Below are positions 12,100-25,913 of a stretch of 64,000 nt of DNA, one piece after another. The notes beneath the pieces were generated by a model that ran no database searches, was not told where the DNA came from, and saw nothing but the letters and a program-made list of their open reading frames with translations. The stretch spans positions 124,001 to 188,000 of the forward strand of contig JAQYUZ010000008.1 of NCBI GenBank assembly GCA_033819885.1, read 5' to 3'. Position 1 is the first letter of the stretch. Every line of letters begins with the position of its first letter. Source of the DNA: Microbotryomycetes sp. JL201. Its lineage: Eukaryota > Basidiomycota > Microbotryomycetes. The translations under genes were made by a program, and so were the position numbers.

Positions 12100-13997
12100 T
12101 CAGAACCAAAGCACGTCGCTCTGGGGTCCAATTTGTCCATCCACACCGACACCCCTAAGCGCCAATCCATGTCTCTGTTGCTGTTGTTGCCTAGCGTGAT
12201 TCCATTCGTTCGAAACGTCAATTGCCAAACATCCTTCCTTTGTCGAGTCTGAAACTCTTTTCGACCCGAGTTCTTCAACTCGTTCGCCTCCTTCGGACAC
12301 TTGCCTGACCAACACGACGTCGTACGTCGAGGCCCACACTGAGCTCTTGAAACATATACAGGGAGGTTGAGGAGGCTGAGAACAGAAGAAAGGTGGACTC
12401 GGTTGAGAGGGAGCGGGCCAACGTTTTGGCACAGTTTGCTGATTGATTTTGAACGACCAAGTTCGAATATAGGACACGATAGAGTGTTCGCGATGGTCAA
12501 ATTCGTGGTGCAAAGGATCGGACGTGCCGGGTATGTCTAACATGATGACGTGAGTGATGGTGACGGGCATGGGCGCGGGAATTTGGAACGTACGATAAGA
12601 CCAGTGTCCGCCGTCCTCGCCATGAGTCTTGAAACCACCCCGGTCTGAAGCTGGTCTCAAGCTCCATGTCAAAGCTCCTGCACCTCCAGCAGCAGACAAA
12701 GTGCTACAAAAAGCCGCATAGTCGTCTGGTTTTGAAAAGAAGCCAAACTCGCCGGCGACAAACACCTTGTTGTGCTTGCGTGCAAGGTCAACGTCCTTTT
12801 TGACTCGTTTGATATCTCCGTCTCCGTAGTAGTGGTAAGATACGATATCGACGTCGCTGGCGGTCAGACTTCCTTCAGACCAAATCTGTTGGGTTGGCAA
12901 AGTGTGACTCACGGCGAATCGAGCACCTCTTTCGGATAGCACGACTTGATGTCGTCAGTTCGAGCAAAAGATCCGTCCATGACAAGGTGGTTCGGCATGC
13001 GAGATCGAAGGTGTCTGTGTGCAGAAAGTGTGAGCGAGGGTAGCACGAGCGAATCAATTGCGACAACGCACTTTGCGATCGTCAGCGTCCAAGAGGCAGG
13101 AGCGGGTCTCATACTCCGATAGTTCATCTCGTTACCTAATCACAGTAGTTAGCTTCCGCGTCAATTACCCAGGGCTGTCAGCTTTTGCTTACCCGTTTCC
13201 CAAGCCAGGATTGCAGGATCGTCCGAGTATTTGACACCTGTGATTGTATTGACCCGATTCGCCAAGAAATCAATGATCAATTTGAATGCCTCGATCATTT
13301 CTCCGTCCGTCCACCAATCAACTCGTTGCGATTCCTCGTAGCTTGACAACCCTTTTCGCATCACGGTCAAGTCGTAAAAATCTCCTACCCAGTTGGTATC
13401 TGGTACAGAACCATTGTTGACGAGTGGGATGATCAAATGGACCTTGTGCTCGTTCGCTTTCGCCAGCACGAGGTCAAACTCTTTCAATCGTCCTTCGTCC
13501 CACATCCAATCGGTCCATTCGTTCGACCAACCATTGATGTGTCCTCGTCCGATATTCTTTGACTTGATGCGGAGGGTATAGGTGCGAGTGACAGACGTAG
13601 CAAAGCTTGCCGGCCAGCTCAAGCTCTTGAACGTGTGATCGACTTCAAATTCGCCATTGACATCACCGTCAAGCAGCTCGGGAGCGTTGAGACTGTTGAA
13701 ATGAATCGACTTTCGAGTGTCAGTCTCGAGGTCACGTGCTCGACTCGTTCCGCAGAGCTCGGTCTATCGCAACTTTATGGAGGAGATAGCTTGCCTGACG
13801 AATTTGAATGGCTTGTTGTCCATGTACAGCTCGCTGCCTTTGGCTGTGACGAAGCCAAACGGTCGTGCAGCAGCACCGCCGTCGAGAGACGTCATTGCAT
13901 TGCCGTCATCTGTCGCTGAAGGCCGGCCGAGAACATGCTGAGTACGGTCCTGAACTTGTTGCTCAGCTTTGCCTTTTAGCTTGGAAAACAAGCCCAT
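12100..13997 (-). CDS. GH5-type mannanase-like glycoside hydrolase without signal peptide
   Basis: Exons on the minus strand: 13800-13997, 13193-13709, 13072-13135, 12913-13014, 12594-12856, 12100-12536 (about 526 aa; the last exon may hide another intron). The fold matches fungal GH5 endo-beta-1,4-mannanase-like proteins: HINGWSNEWTDWMWDEG, then ILAWETGNEMNYR with the acid/base Glu, PNHLVMDGSF, VDIVSYHYYGD, and VFVAGEFGFF with the nucleophile Glu. The protein starts MGLFSKLKGKAEQQVQ, not a signal peptide, so it may be cytosolic, an oddity for a mannanase; a missed 5' exon is the alternative. A 57-nt intron at 12537-12593 is in frame and open; removing it gives HWSYHIPG as in the family. The C-terminal 140 residues look like an added beta-rich domain with a Gln run. 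Confidence 0.85.
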
Positions 13998-14204
13998 CGT
14001 AGCTGGTCGGGTGACTGGGTGAGGACGCCAAGAAGTGCGAAGGCAAAGGTTGCGGGCGGTGCAGCCGTGTTTCAAGAGACGACGTTACAATGACAAACAA
14101 AACAAGCAAAGATAAGAAGAGGAAAGCAAAGAGACGCGCCGCACTGATAAAGGAAAAGGGAAAAACAAAAACAAAAAGTCTAATTTTGAAGGTTTCGTAG
14201 CAGA

Positions 14205-16255
14205 CTAGTCGTTGTCCGTGTCTGGTAGTTGCTCATAGCCTGCATCGCCGGCCAGAGGATCCTCGACAGATGAAAAGCCGGACGTTGAAGACGCCACCGA
14301 GCTCATCGTCGCCGTGGCCGTCAACGGTGTCGACCCCGACATGCGAGGTTGAGACGCGCTTGCAGTCGCAGTCGGCGCTCCTGCAGAGTTGGGCAGCGAG
14401 GCAGGAGCGGGTGCGGCTGCGCTGGATGTAGGCGTCGGTCGGCTTTCACTCGCTGTCGAGGAAGCCTGCGCCGGCAAGACTGGGCTGCGCGGGGCGATGG
14501 GTGTAGCGGATGCACTGGCATAGGCGCTTGCTTGTCCGGAAGTTGGTGTCCGAGGTCGAGCAGGATCGACTGGCGAGGTCGAGGGAGAGGTATTTGGCGA
14601 CTCGGACGCCGCCCTAGCCGCCCCATGTGCGGACGATTCAGCCTCATTTAAGCCAGTTGCCGGGTCAGGGTGACTCGACGCGCCTTGCTGTGCTTGGTTC
14701 TTATCGCGCTCTTCGCGCTCTTTCCGCTGCCTCTCCTCATCCTCAAGCAAGCTAAGCCTCATGGCCTCTTCCACCATCATCTCTTCCAAGTCTGGACCTG
14801 TGTCTATCCCCATAGACTGCAGGTACTGTCCAAGCTCCTGCGTCCGCCGCCGCGCCGACCTGCGCCCTGAGGAAGACGATCCGCTGTTGCTCGCGTCCAT
14901 TGCCGCGGCGACTTGGGCCATGAAACCGGGTGGCAGCGTCGCAGTCGACATTGTCGGATTGGCGCCATCACTGCTTCGTCCTGAAGTGATGCCAACAGGT
15001 ATGAGTCTGTCGCCAACTTGACGAAAGACGATGCGGCGATTGGCTCTTCTGGCTACTTGCGCCTTGATTGCTTCCAGCTTTGCTTCCCAGTCTGGATGAA
15101 TTTGATCTGAATGTTGAAGGACAATTGTCAGCTATGTGGTGGACTTTACGCGTCAGATTGGCGAGAACGTACCGGTCGTCACGACTTCCCTGTCCGTGTG
15201 CGCGAACGACTTCCGCCTCGGTTTAGGGTGAACGTCGGTCGTCACGCCTTCGATCGAGATACCGCTAGAGCTCTCACTGCCTTGCGGCTTTTGCAAGACC
15301 GGCCGAGTCTGGTGGCGATGCAGATCAGCTAAAAGCGGAACGAGGTTTCTCTAAACAAATCAAACTTGCCGGCTCTGGGCGCAAGTAGATACAGCCAAAG
15401 TTTGGTTCCATGCAGTAAGGACATGCCGCCGGTTCCGATTCGAGGTGCGTCGCATCTGGCTCTGCTCGTTTGATTTGGACAAAGCATTCAGTGCAAATAG
15501 GTTGGTCGCAGCATCGTGTGTGGACCATGGTCGGTGGATAATACCTGTTCGCGAGAAGGACAAGGAAAAGTGTCAGTGTCAGATTGGGACAGCGGTAAGC
15601 CAAGAATCCCGAACGCGTCCGAGATGTTTGAATGTGGGGCTCACAGGAAGCAGATCGGGCACTCTGTCGCCTTGCCCGTGTAGTGCTTGGCCTGCTCTGC
15701 CTTTGATAGGTGTGGCATTCCTGTTCCTCCTCTCTTGTCTCTGTGTTTGATGATGCCGTGCAGGCGTTCGCGTGTGGCGGCGGCCTGAGCGACTTGCTGA
15801 GCTGCCTCTTTGCTCTTGCGCGTGCCCGGCGCCGTTGTCTGCTGATTAGCTTCGGCGTCTGCGACGTTCTGGATTGCTTGCTGGAGTGCGTCGCGCAAGT
15901 TTTGGTTCGCGTGGCGCTCTGCGTCGTGCAGCGCGGCAATGACCTCGTCCTCTTGCCAGCCTTCGTCAAAGTCTTGCAGTCCGAGAAAGAACGGGGCGAG
16001 GCGGCGGTCCGAGATGAGCTTGTGCACGACCTGTCTGTCGTACTCTGCGAACGACGAGGCGTACGTCCACGTCTGTGGCTCGAGCGCGCCGCCGTCGACG
16101 GTCTGGTCCGACAAGCCGACGGCGGACGAGCCCGAGCGAGGCGAGGACGCGCCCGCAAACGTGTGACTGCGGCTGCGCGAGCCACTCGCTGGTGAATGAG
16201 ACTGCGAGTGGTGCGCCGAGCCGCCGTGGGCGCTCGAGGATTGGTGGTTGCCCAT
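14205..16255 (-). CDS. SIP5: Sip5-like RING-type zinc-finger protein
   Basis: Exons 15645-16255, 15370-15544, 15173-15308, 14205-15106; about 607 aa. The start is MGNHQSS, a possible N-myristoylation signal, followed by Ser/His-rich sequence. A central [24 protein letters not shown] and [10 protein letters not shown] form the atypical RING finger that marks yeast Sip5 (a Snf1-interacting protein) and relatives. After it come a [12 protein letters not shown] segment and an alpha-helical region with a run of acidic and Arg residues ([19 protein letters not shown]), then an Ala/Ser/Pro-rich tail. Function is likely in Snf1/glucose signalling or protein turnover, by homology only. The second intron appears to use a GC donor (GCAAGT at 15369). 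Confidence 0.9.
15309..15369 (-). other. GC-AG intron in SIP5
   Basis: On the minus strand the donor is GCAAGT and the acceptor CACCAG (61 nt, phase 0). It joins the RING exon ending in RPEP to [10 protein letters not shown] 37-nt GT-AG option in the same region (donor GTTTGA) is also in frame but has a poor donor and atypical length. Confidence 0.65.
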
Positions 16256-16570
16256 CGGGCGCTGGCGTCACCGAACCTGACGGGCAGCGGGCGCCGACAG
16301 CGGTGTGTACACGCGAGTGACGCTCAGACGCACGCCTCGAGTGCGCCTTCCGACCGTGTGCTTCCGTCCGCGGCGAGCTTGAGCGCACAGTCCGCCTTTG
16401 GGGCGGTCGCGTGCCAGGACGTCAACTGAACGAGGTCGCCTTCGCAACTAGGCCGAGTCATCCGCGGCGATCACCGCCTGAACGACAATGCAATCAAAGC
16501 CAAACAAGCGCGTCAACGGAAAACAATCTTCATCTTGACACACTGCGATCATATACAACTACTCCAATCT
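16256..16570. other. Intergenic, SDR 3' end to SIP5 promoter
   Basis: About 315 bp holding the SIP5 5' region and the SDR 3' end (both minus). No feature recognised. Confidence 0.45.
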
Positions 16571-17567
16571 CTACCAATTTTCACTGCTCGGTCTCAGATC
16601 GAGCTCTTGCGTCCAAGCAGAGCGATCTTGCGAGGCGAGGTACACATACGCATCAGCGATACTTTCTGGCGTCATTCGCTGCTCAAGCAAGAACCGAGAA
16701 TACCGGTCAGGCCAGACCTAACCAGCGGTACAACGCCACACTGACCTTGCCAGGCTCGCCTTCGCCCCTCCTCTGCCTGATGGCAGGCGTGTCGATCAAC
16801 CCATCCAGAATAATGTGTGCCACGTGCACGCCCTGAGGACCAAATTCACGCGCCAGATTTTGACTCAAGCCTCTGAGCGCAAACTTGGCAGGCGCAAACG
16901 CAGCAAATTGAGCAGATCCCTTTATGGCTGCTGTCGCTCCAGAAAACAAAAGTGTGCCTCCGCCCGCTTCAAGCAGCAGCGGAAGAACTTTTTGTGCAAA
17001 GCTGAATGCTCCATAGACATTAAGGTCCAGACCAGGCGCGAGATCCTTTGCAGTAAGCTCGAGGAACGGTTTCATGATAAAGGGATTGTTGGCGTTGAAA
17101 ATGGCGCATTTGACAACGTGATCGGGCCACTTTGACTTGATGGCGTCAAAGGCAGATTCGACTGATCCCAAGTCTGTCGCATCGCACGAGAATCCTTCTG
17201 CCTTGAGGAGCGAGAGTGTGATGAGGTTATTTCTAAACGATTGAGACGTTACACAGGACACACATTGCCGCCCTGGCTGACGATCGCGTCTCGCACTTCG
17301 TTCAACGTCTCTTTGCGTCGTGCGAGCAAAGCGACGGCATCGTGTACCTTTGAAAATGCAGCACCAATAGCTTGACCAGTGCCGGGACCTGCCCGTAGAT
17401 CGCAGGATCAGCAATCGCTTGGCGAAGCCGCCCCACATGCGTGCCGTCATTGCGCCAATGCAAGCTGCCGCACGGGCATACATGGGCAGAAGATGCACCA
17501 AACAATTAGATGATAGACGCGACTGACCTGCGCCGAGCACAATTGCCAGCGTCTTCTTCGATGCCAT
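16571..17567 (-). CDS. Short-chain dehydrogenase/reductase
   Basis: Exons 17528-17567, 17264-17388, 16746-17201, 16571-16678; 242 aa, normal for an SDR. Seen: the Rossmann start LAIVLGAGPGTGQAIGAAFS (a GxGPGxGxxIG variant of TGxxxGxG), VALLARR for NADP(H) preference, FNANNP in place of NNAG, GATAAIKGS, and FAAFAPAKFALRGL where an Ala/Phe replaces the usual catalytic YxxxK Tyr (FAPAK). This FxxxK pattern is seen in an atypical fungal SDR group, so catalysis may be altered. The end (DRSAWTQELDLRP) is typical of that group. The first intron is 139 nt and itself open in frame for a stretch. Oxidoreductase class is safe; substrate unknown. Confidence 0.88.
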
Positions 17568-17632
17568 GGCGGGAACAAACGAGTTCGGTCACGCCTCCCA
17601 ACATTCACTTTACAACATACAAAGTGTCTATT

Positions 17633-20600
17633 TTATATAACTTGCCAGCTCTTCAATTCTCCCTCTTCTTGTTCGTCTAGCAAAGTCTTTTCACCTACAG
17701 CATCTGCTTGCCTGGTGTGAGCGACATGAGCACGATCAGTGGTCGCGTGGTCGTCCAAATTGACGAGGGAGTCGCCGTTTGTAACCTTTTCGTCCAGGGT
17801 CACCGCGCTGAAAGCGGGATTCCCATCGAACTTGGTGATTGGTTTTGGCGGAACAACTGGAACAGCGGTCGCAGCTTTCTTCAAAAAGAAGGTTGGATCG
17901 AAAGGATTGGTCACGGCGGGATTACGAGGCCTAGTCACTGGCTCGAGCGGTTTGAATGATCCGTCTGCTCAACAAATGTCATTCATAAAAGTGCGTGTAG
18001 GCTCGCTCCAAATCGCCAGCGCACCTGCATCGTTCCACCACGCCTGCTGGTCATCAGAAGGCGGAGGCAAGTCGCTCGAAACGGCGAGCTCGCTCGTCAG
18101 GCGCGACAATTTGTCCTCAAGCTTTTCTTTCGGCGAATGCGCGACAATGTCGGCGAGCAACTCTTTTCGCAAAGCCGTTTTTTTGACGATGTCAACCGCT
18201 CGAATTTTTGCCCTGAACAAAGCGTATACTGCGCAACGCAAGTCAGCCTCGAGTTGACTTGGATCCGCGACAGCGCCATCACCTGGCCGGTGATCCGACG
18301 TTTTAAGCTCTGCTCTCTGATAGCGGTTGACGTCGATCTATGACGCAGATTCATCAGCAGAAATTCTTCAGTTTGCGCTTGAGAACAAATTACATCTCGA
18401 CCGGCATACAATATGCGATCCGTCCAAGCTGGAATACGTTGCTTTTCCGACGTGTCGTAGTTGTCTGAGAAATTGTCATATTTCTGTAACTCGCAGTCAA
18501 TGTACATCTGTAGATCAGGCAGATGCACTTACATATGTCGGCCGGAACAGGATCGGCGCTTCGCAGTAGCCTGAGAAGACGCCTCTCGTGCGCATGCTCA
18601 TCAGGAGCTGCAAAACAGGAAACGTCAACGCACGCACAGCAATATCGCGTCCCATCTTACTTGGTCTGACTCGAGTAGCGTGGCATAATCGTCGGCTTCA
18701 GCAAGGTGACGGACGTCTTCATTTGCCAACGAGATTCGATAGTTGGTATCCGCAGCCCAAATGACGTTGCTACAAGTGGCGCTTAGCAGTCTACCGTCTC
18801 ACTCCAATACAACAACGGCACTCACTCGTGACTTGCAATGTTACGACCGCGAGAGAAATGCAGTCCTTGAGCGATCGTAAAGTAGTCTGCGTTGCGCTCG
18901 TCAACGTTCGAATGACCTGCGGCCAAATGCGCCGTGATGAAACAGAATGACGTGTCGCGAAACTCGAGTCGGATGGCGACAGCTCCCTCTGTCGAACGCG
19001 CCAGTCAGTAGAACGATTAGCCCTGGCACATTGGTTGAGAGCTCACTGTTGCCAGCCATGCCTTTCAGTCCTGTTTTTTTCGTCGCTGCTTCAACGTTAC
19101 GAATCTCGTTGGCCAGCTCCACCCTGATCAGTACGATCAAGGCTGTGCCTACGAGCTGCCCAGACCTTAGCAGGACGTAGTCTGATTGTTTTCCTGGCCT
19201 GTCGGCTAGCGTCTGCATAATATACGATTCCCACCGACGTCTGCAATAGATGTCAGCAAGGGTGGAACCGTCTGCATCACCATCTCGACTGGCTTTTTCT
19301 CGGGATCTGTTGCCATGACCATCGCAGGCGTAAGAGGCACGATCTCCTGGAAGCCGATGACGATCATCGCAGGCTCAGGGCCTGTCAAGACCTAATTGTC
19401 AGCTGTGCGTGTCCAGGCCTTGTGCATGCTGAGTCGCACCAGAATTTGGGAAAAACCACGGTAATAATGACTCGCTGCTTGGTCCTTTGCCGTTTAAATT
19501 GTAGGTGCCGACCCACAGTGTGACGTCTTCAAAGCTCGTGAAGTCTTGCACTCGTTCTCTCAGGCGTGCATGTAGAAGATCGTTGATTGGGTTAAAGACG
19601 CGCACACGCTGTGAAGACGCGAGGTTTCCCTGGTTCCAGCTGCTTTAGTGTGTGCGTTTGCCACCGATTCGAGAAGACTCACCAAAAGTGCGTCGATAGC
19701 TCTCTGCTTGCCAGCGTCTATAAATTGGCTCTGATACATCCTACCTACACTCTTCGTGGCATTCGAGATCAAACCGGCCAGGCTAGATTTTCCACTTCGC
19801 GTGAAGCTCGTATTGATCGCTCCTGTCCCAACGTATATCTTGGACAAGGCATCGCCATTCTGATGTGTTCCCGAGCGTCAGGGCTTTGCAAAGCGACGGA
19901 TTGTAGCTCAAATAATTCTCACCTCTGCAAACAATGTCCGGTGCGCGTTCCATAGAACAGAGTCTAGACCCTGCCATGCAGGGTTTGCGCTCAGCATAAA
20001 ATTCTCGAGGGCGAAGCGCGACAAGATGTCTTCGACGACATTCGTCCGATCGAGGCAGTCTGTCGCATTATTTGTCAGGTAAATTTGAATGCAAGGGATT
20101 CGAGGGCGCTCACCTTTGCAGTTTGTCCGGAACACCCCTTGCTGACCAATGACGAGGGACCCGGCACCACCCTTCTCGACATTGATGAGACAAGCTCCAA
20201 ATTGTTGCTCGGCATCGCCAATCAAAGACGCCAGCTGCGACTTGACGCTCTCGATGCCGCCTAGTCGAGATTTTGCGTGAAAGTCAAATTCAGTCATCGA
20301 GACGTGCTGCCGTAACCGTTCTTCAATTTGGCCAGCAGTCGACAAATGCGCAGAATAGGAAGACGTGAGCGCGGCTTCGCCATCCTTTGACGAGAGCAGA
20401 TTGATGCAGTGTACCGACTCATAAGTGTCCATCATGTCGTCAAAGTGCCGTATGAAAGCGGGCAGTGACGCTTCCAGCGGTCTCGTTACACTGATTTTGA
20501 CTGCCAACGGTGTTCCGGTTTCTTCCCAAAATACGGGGACGCTGCCTCGTGTTTGCACGTACGAGAAACAGGTGGTTTGCGTTCGCAATATGGTCTCGGT

Positions 20601-21526
20601 CTCGACAAAATTTGCGACGCTGCCATCGTCGTCAACGCCACGCACGTTGAATCGGGTACCCGCTCGCTTCGACCCGAGGCGGCTGATGACGCTCAAGACA
20701 GCCGGAAAGCCTCCAAGCGTAATGTCGTACACGCCACAATATCCTTGAATGGCCAAAACAACAAACGCGTGCTTGTCAAAAACTTCTTTCAGGTTATCGG
20801 GCAAGGACGATCGAAAGTCGAGCAGCGGTTTGACTAGAAAGCTGTTCCACATGAAGCGAGTATCGAACAAGCTTTCGTCTGCAGGCTCGTCGCCTTCCCT
20901 AGGTTTCTCGGCGGCGGCAGCATTTGACGCCTCAGCCCTGGATATCCGTGCTTGCAATCTGGTCGACAAGTCAAAGTGGCTCGAATAGTAGAATGTGCCG
21001 GCCGACAGTATCTTTTTGACCGGAGCGCACGGGTGCTCGTACAAATCGGGTCTCGTCGAAGCCACTTGATCTTCGAACGAGTCGACCTGGTTGGTGTAGT
21101 CGAGCGTGACTGATGACTGACCGTCCCAGGTGGCTGATGTCAGGCAGAAAAACTCTACTGACAGGACCCTGCTGACAGGCTCGACGCCGTAGCCTGTGAA
21201 AGAGCGAATTGGCGCGCCGACATTGGTGGCGGAAGTGATCATAGGCAAGAACGTCTCTGGGAACGCGGACGAGGTCAGAATAGCCACAAGCGCCACATTC
21301 GATGTCTAGCACCTTCTCCCGTTCTGAATACGCCCAGGCAGCCGTACACGCGAGCGTTGAGCAGGACGGCCGAGTCCAGGTCGACTTCGCTACGCGGCAA
21401 CAGCTCGACGACGACGGAAAGCGGGCTGGCATCTTGCGGTGGTTTTTTGAACACGAGGCAACACGGACCGGATGCGAGAATGAGCGTGCGCGGATCGCGG
21501 AGCAGGAACAGCTCGAGTTGGGCCAT
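17633..21526 (-). CDS. Synaptojanin-like inositol polyphosphate 5-phosphatase with SacI domain
   Basis: Like yeast Inp51/52/53 it should dephosphorylate PI(4,5)P2 and other phosphoinositides in membrane traffic. Exons run 21332 or 21350-21526, 20114-21305, 19923-20059, 19683-19859, 19440-19608, 19294-19381, 19047-19240, 18826-18988, 18661-18769, 18533-18607, 18394-18483, 18283-18337, 18025-18228, 17633-17964. The N-terminal SacI domain has the CX5R motif RTNCKDCLDRTN, split by a 54-nt open intron (20060-20113). The 5-phosphatase shows LWVGTYNLNG, VIGFQEIVPL, GMAGNKGAVAI, ITAHLAAGHSN, VIWAADTNYRI, IPAWTDRIL and LKTSDHRPVYA. A Pro-rich tail with an NPF tripeptide ends it. Near the N-terminus the frame shifts around 21306-21349: a 26-nt or 44-nt intron fixes it. 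One intron (19241-19293) uses a GC donor. Confidence 0.92.
19241..19293 (-). other. GC-AG intron in the synaptojanin-like gene
   Basis: On the minus strand the donor is GCCAGT (GTCAGT with C at +2) and the acceptor TTGCAG; 53 nt. Splicing gives DPEKKRRWESYIMQTL, the strongly conserved family sequence. No GT donor in the right phase exists nearby, so this case is robust. Confidence 0.8.
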
Positions 21527-21704
21527 GACGTCCGCTGCCTGTCCCACGAGAGCCGTGTCTCGGACTTGTCAAGCTCGTTACAGCTTTGGCGAACTGATCC
21601 GAGACACGTAGATACTCCAGATGTCGATGTCAATGAATGAGCGTGATGCGCAACTGGTCAAGGGCTGAAAGCTGAGATGTCGTTTCCACTTGTTTCATCC
21701 CACA
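21527..21704. promoter_or_regulatory. Short divergent promoter region
   Basis: 178 bp separate the start codons of the synaptojanin-like (-) and thioredoxin (+) genes, so both promoters must lie here or overlap the coding starts. No clear TATA box. Confidence 0.5.
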
Positions 21705-22522
21705 ATGAGCGTCATAACACATCTCAATAATCTGACAGAGTTCAATTCGCTGCTCAACGCTCCAAGCAAGAAGGGCAAATTAGTCGTCGTAAGCATGTGC
21801 AGTCGCACGGAGGATCATCGCCCCCACACAACGGCGGCTGACAGCGCATGACTGGACGCAGGTCGACTTCCATGCGACATGGTGAGATTGTGACGAAATG
21901 TCTTTCGTTCCGTTGCTGAGCGCGATGGTTGTGCCGCGACATCAGGTGCGGCCCTTGCGTAAGCCTACGCCCGAACGTCCTCTAGCTCGAGCTCGAGCAA
22001 TTAGGTCCTGCACTGACATGAAAGCGCATGCCTCGTCTCTCAGCATGCCATAGCTCCCAAATTCGAGGCGCTGTCGAAGCAATACCGCGACGCTTCATTT
22101 GCCAAGGTGGACGTCGACCAGGCAGCTGACATAGCAAAGCAACAGCGGGTGACGGCCATGCCAACATTTCAATTCTTCGTCAACGGCAGCAAGGTTGACG
22201 AGCTCAAGGGCGCCAACCCGGCCGCGTGAGTGACGACAGTCTCCGCCACTCGCTCCAATCGGGCTTCTTTTGCTGACGCAAACTCGGGGCTCGAATTGGC
22301 AGACTCGAGGCGACCATCAAAAAGTACGCGAGCGGAGGAGGCTCGGGAGCAGGTGGCTCATTCCCGGGCCAAGGGCACTCTTTGAGCGGCTCTGGCAGCG
22401 CCGGCACTGCGGCAGGATCCGCAGGGCCCCCAGGGGATAACACGTTTTTACTCAAAGTTGTTCTGTTTGTCGTTGTTGTGTCCCTATGGTACACGTATGG
22501 AGCAAAGCCGCCCGGACAGTAA
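21705..22522 (+). CDS. Thioredoxin with C-terminal membrane anchor
   Basis: Exons 21705-21788, 21862-21881 (20 nt), 21946-21958 (13 nt), 22044-22225, 22303-22522; 172 aa. The thioredoxin fold is complete: [20 protein letters not shown] with the WCGPC redox site, VDVDQ, and VTAMPTFQFFVNG with the cis-Pro. The redox site is encoded across three exons, two of them tiny; phases fit at each join. After the domain comes a Gly/Ser-rich linker and then a hydrophobic stretch (FLLKVVLFVVVVSLWYTYG) seven residues from the end, typical of a tail-anchored membrane protein. The enzyme would face the cytosol on ER, peroxisome or mitochondrial outer membrane. Thioredoxin identity is sure; localisation is inferred from the hydrophobic tail. 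Confidence 0.93.
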
Positions 22523-22775
22523 ACATTTGAGGGGACAGTTATTTGTGGAAGCATTTTGCTGTAAATCGGCTCACGGCGTAAATTGGCATTTATATCATAG
22601 CGATCTACCATATATTGTCGATCACAGCCATCTCTATACCACACATGTGTTGACAAATTGCGAGCAAGCGATCGCCGGCGACTTGTCTTCGTCACTCGCG
22701 CCACAAAGCCGAAGCACGTAGAGCGCGAAGGTCGAACAGGGGCCCGCCTCAGAAAGCTCGGAGTGGCTGTGTATC

Positions 22776-25509
<2,734 letters not shown>

Positions 25510-25913
25510 CGAAGCCACGCTGACCCAAATTCCATCACAGTGATTTCCGGCGAGAGAATTACAAAGTCCCCGCTTGACACCGTCTGATCCTTCTTGTTCA
25601 TGGTTGTAACTGATTATGCATTGCCATTCTAAATTGAGAGATCTTTTCGAACCTGAGCCTGTTGCAGACATCCGCCATCCCTTTTTGATGGACCTGACGA
25701 GGTTCAGACAGCCTTGTGCATCTTATTAAAGACAGCTCATCCGTTCAATGTACAAGATGGATTTCTCCGAGCGGTGGCCGTTCGCCAACTTGGCTGACCA
25801 AGCGTTGCGCTCAGGCCACGCTCCAATCACCGCCGTCGCACAATCATAGGCAGAGACGCCGAGCGCACCACGGCCACCAAAAGTCTTGTTGACCAGCCTA
25901 CTCTTTGCCCACG
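25510..25913. other. Intergenic, YME1 to SLT11
   Basis: About 400 bp between two plus-strand genes. A minus-strand frame across 25726-26067 has no family signal and overlaps the SLT11 start; I regard it as chance. No other feature seen. Confidence 0.45.

Noticed and set aside
14321-14647. 108-codon minus-strand frame inside SIP5
   Set aside because: Alternative frame of the Ser/Ala/Pro-rich SIP5 tail, which is supported by domain continuity.
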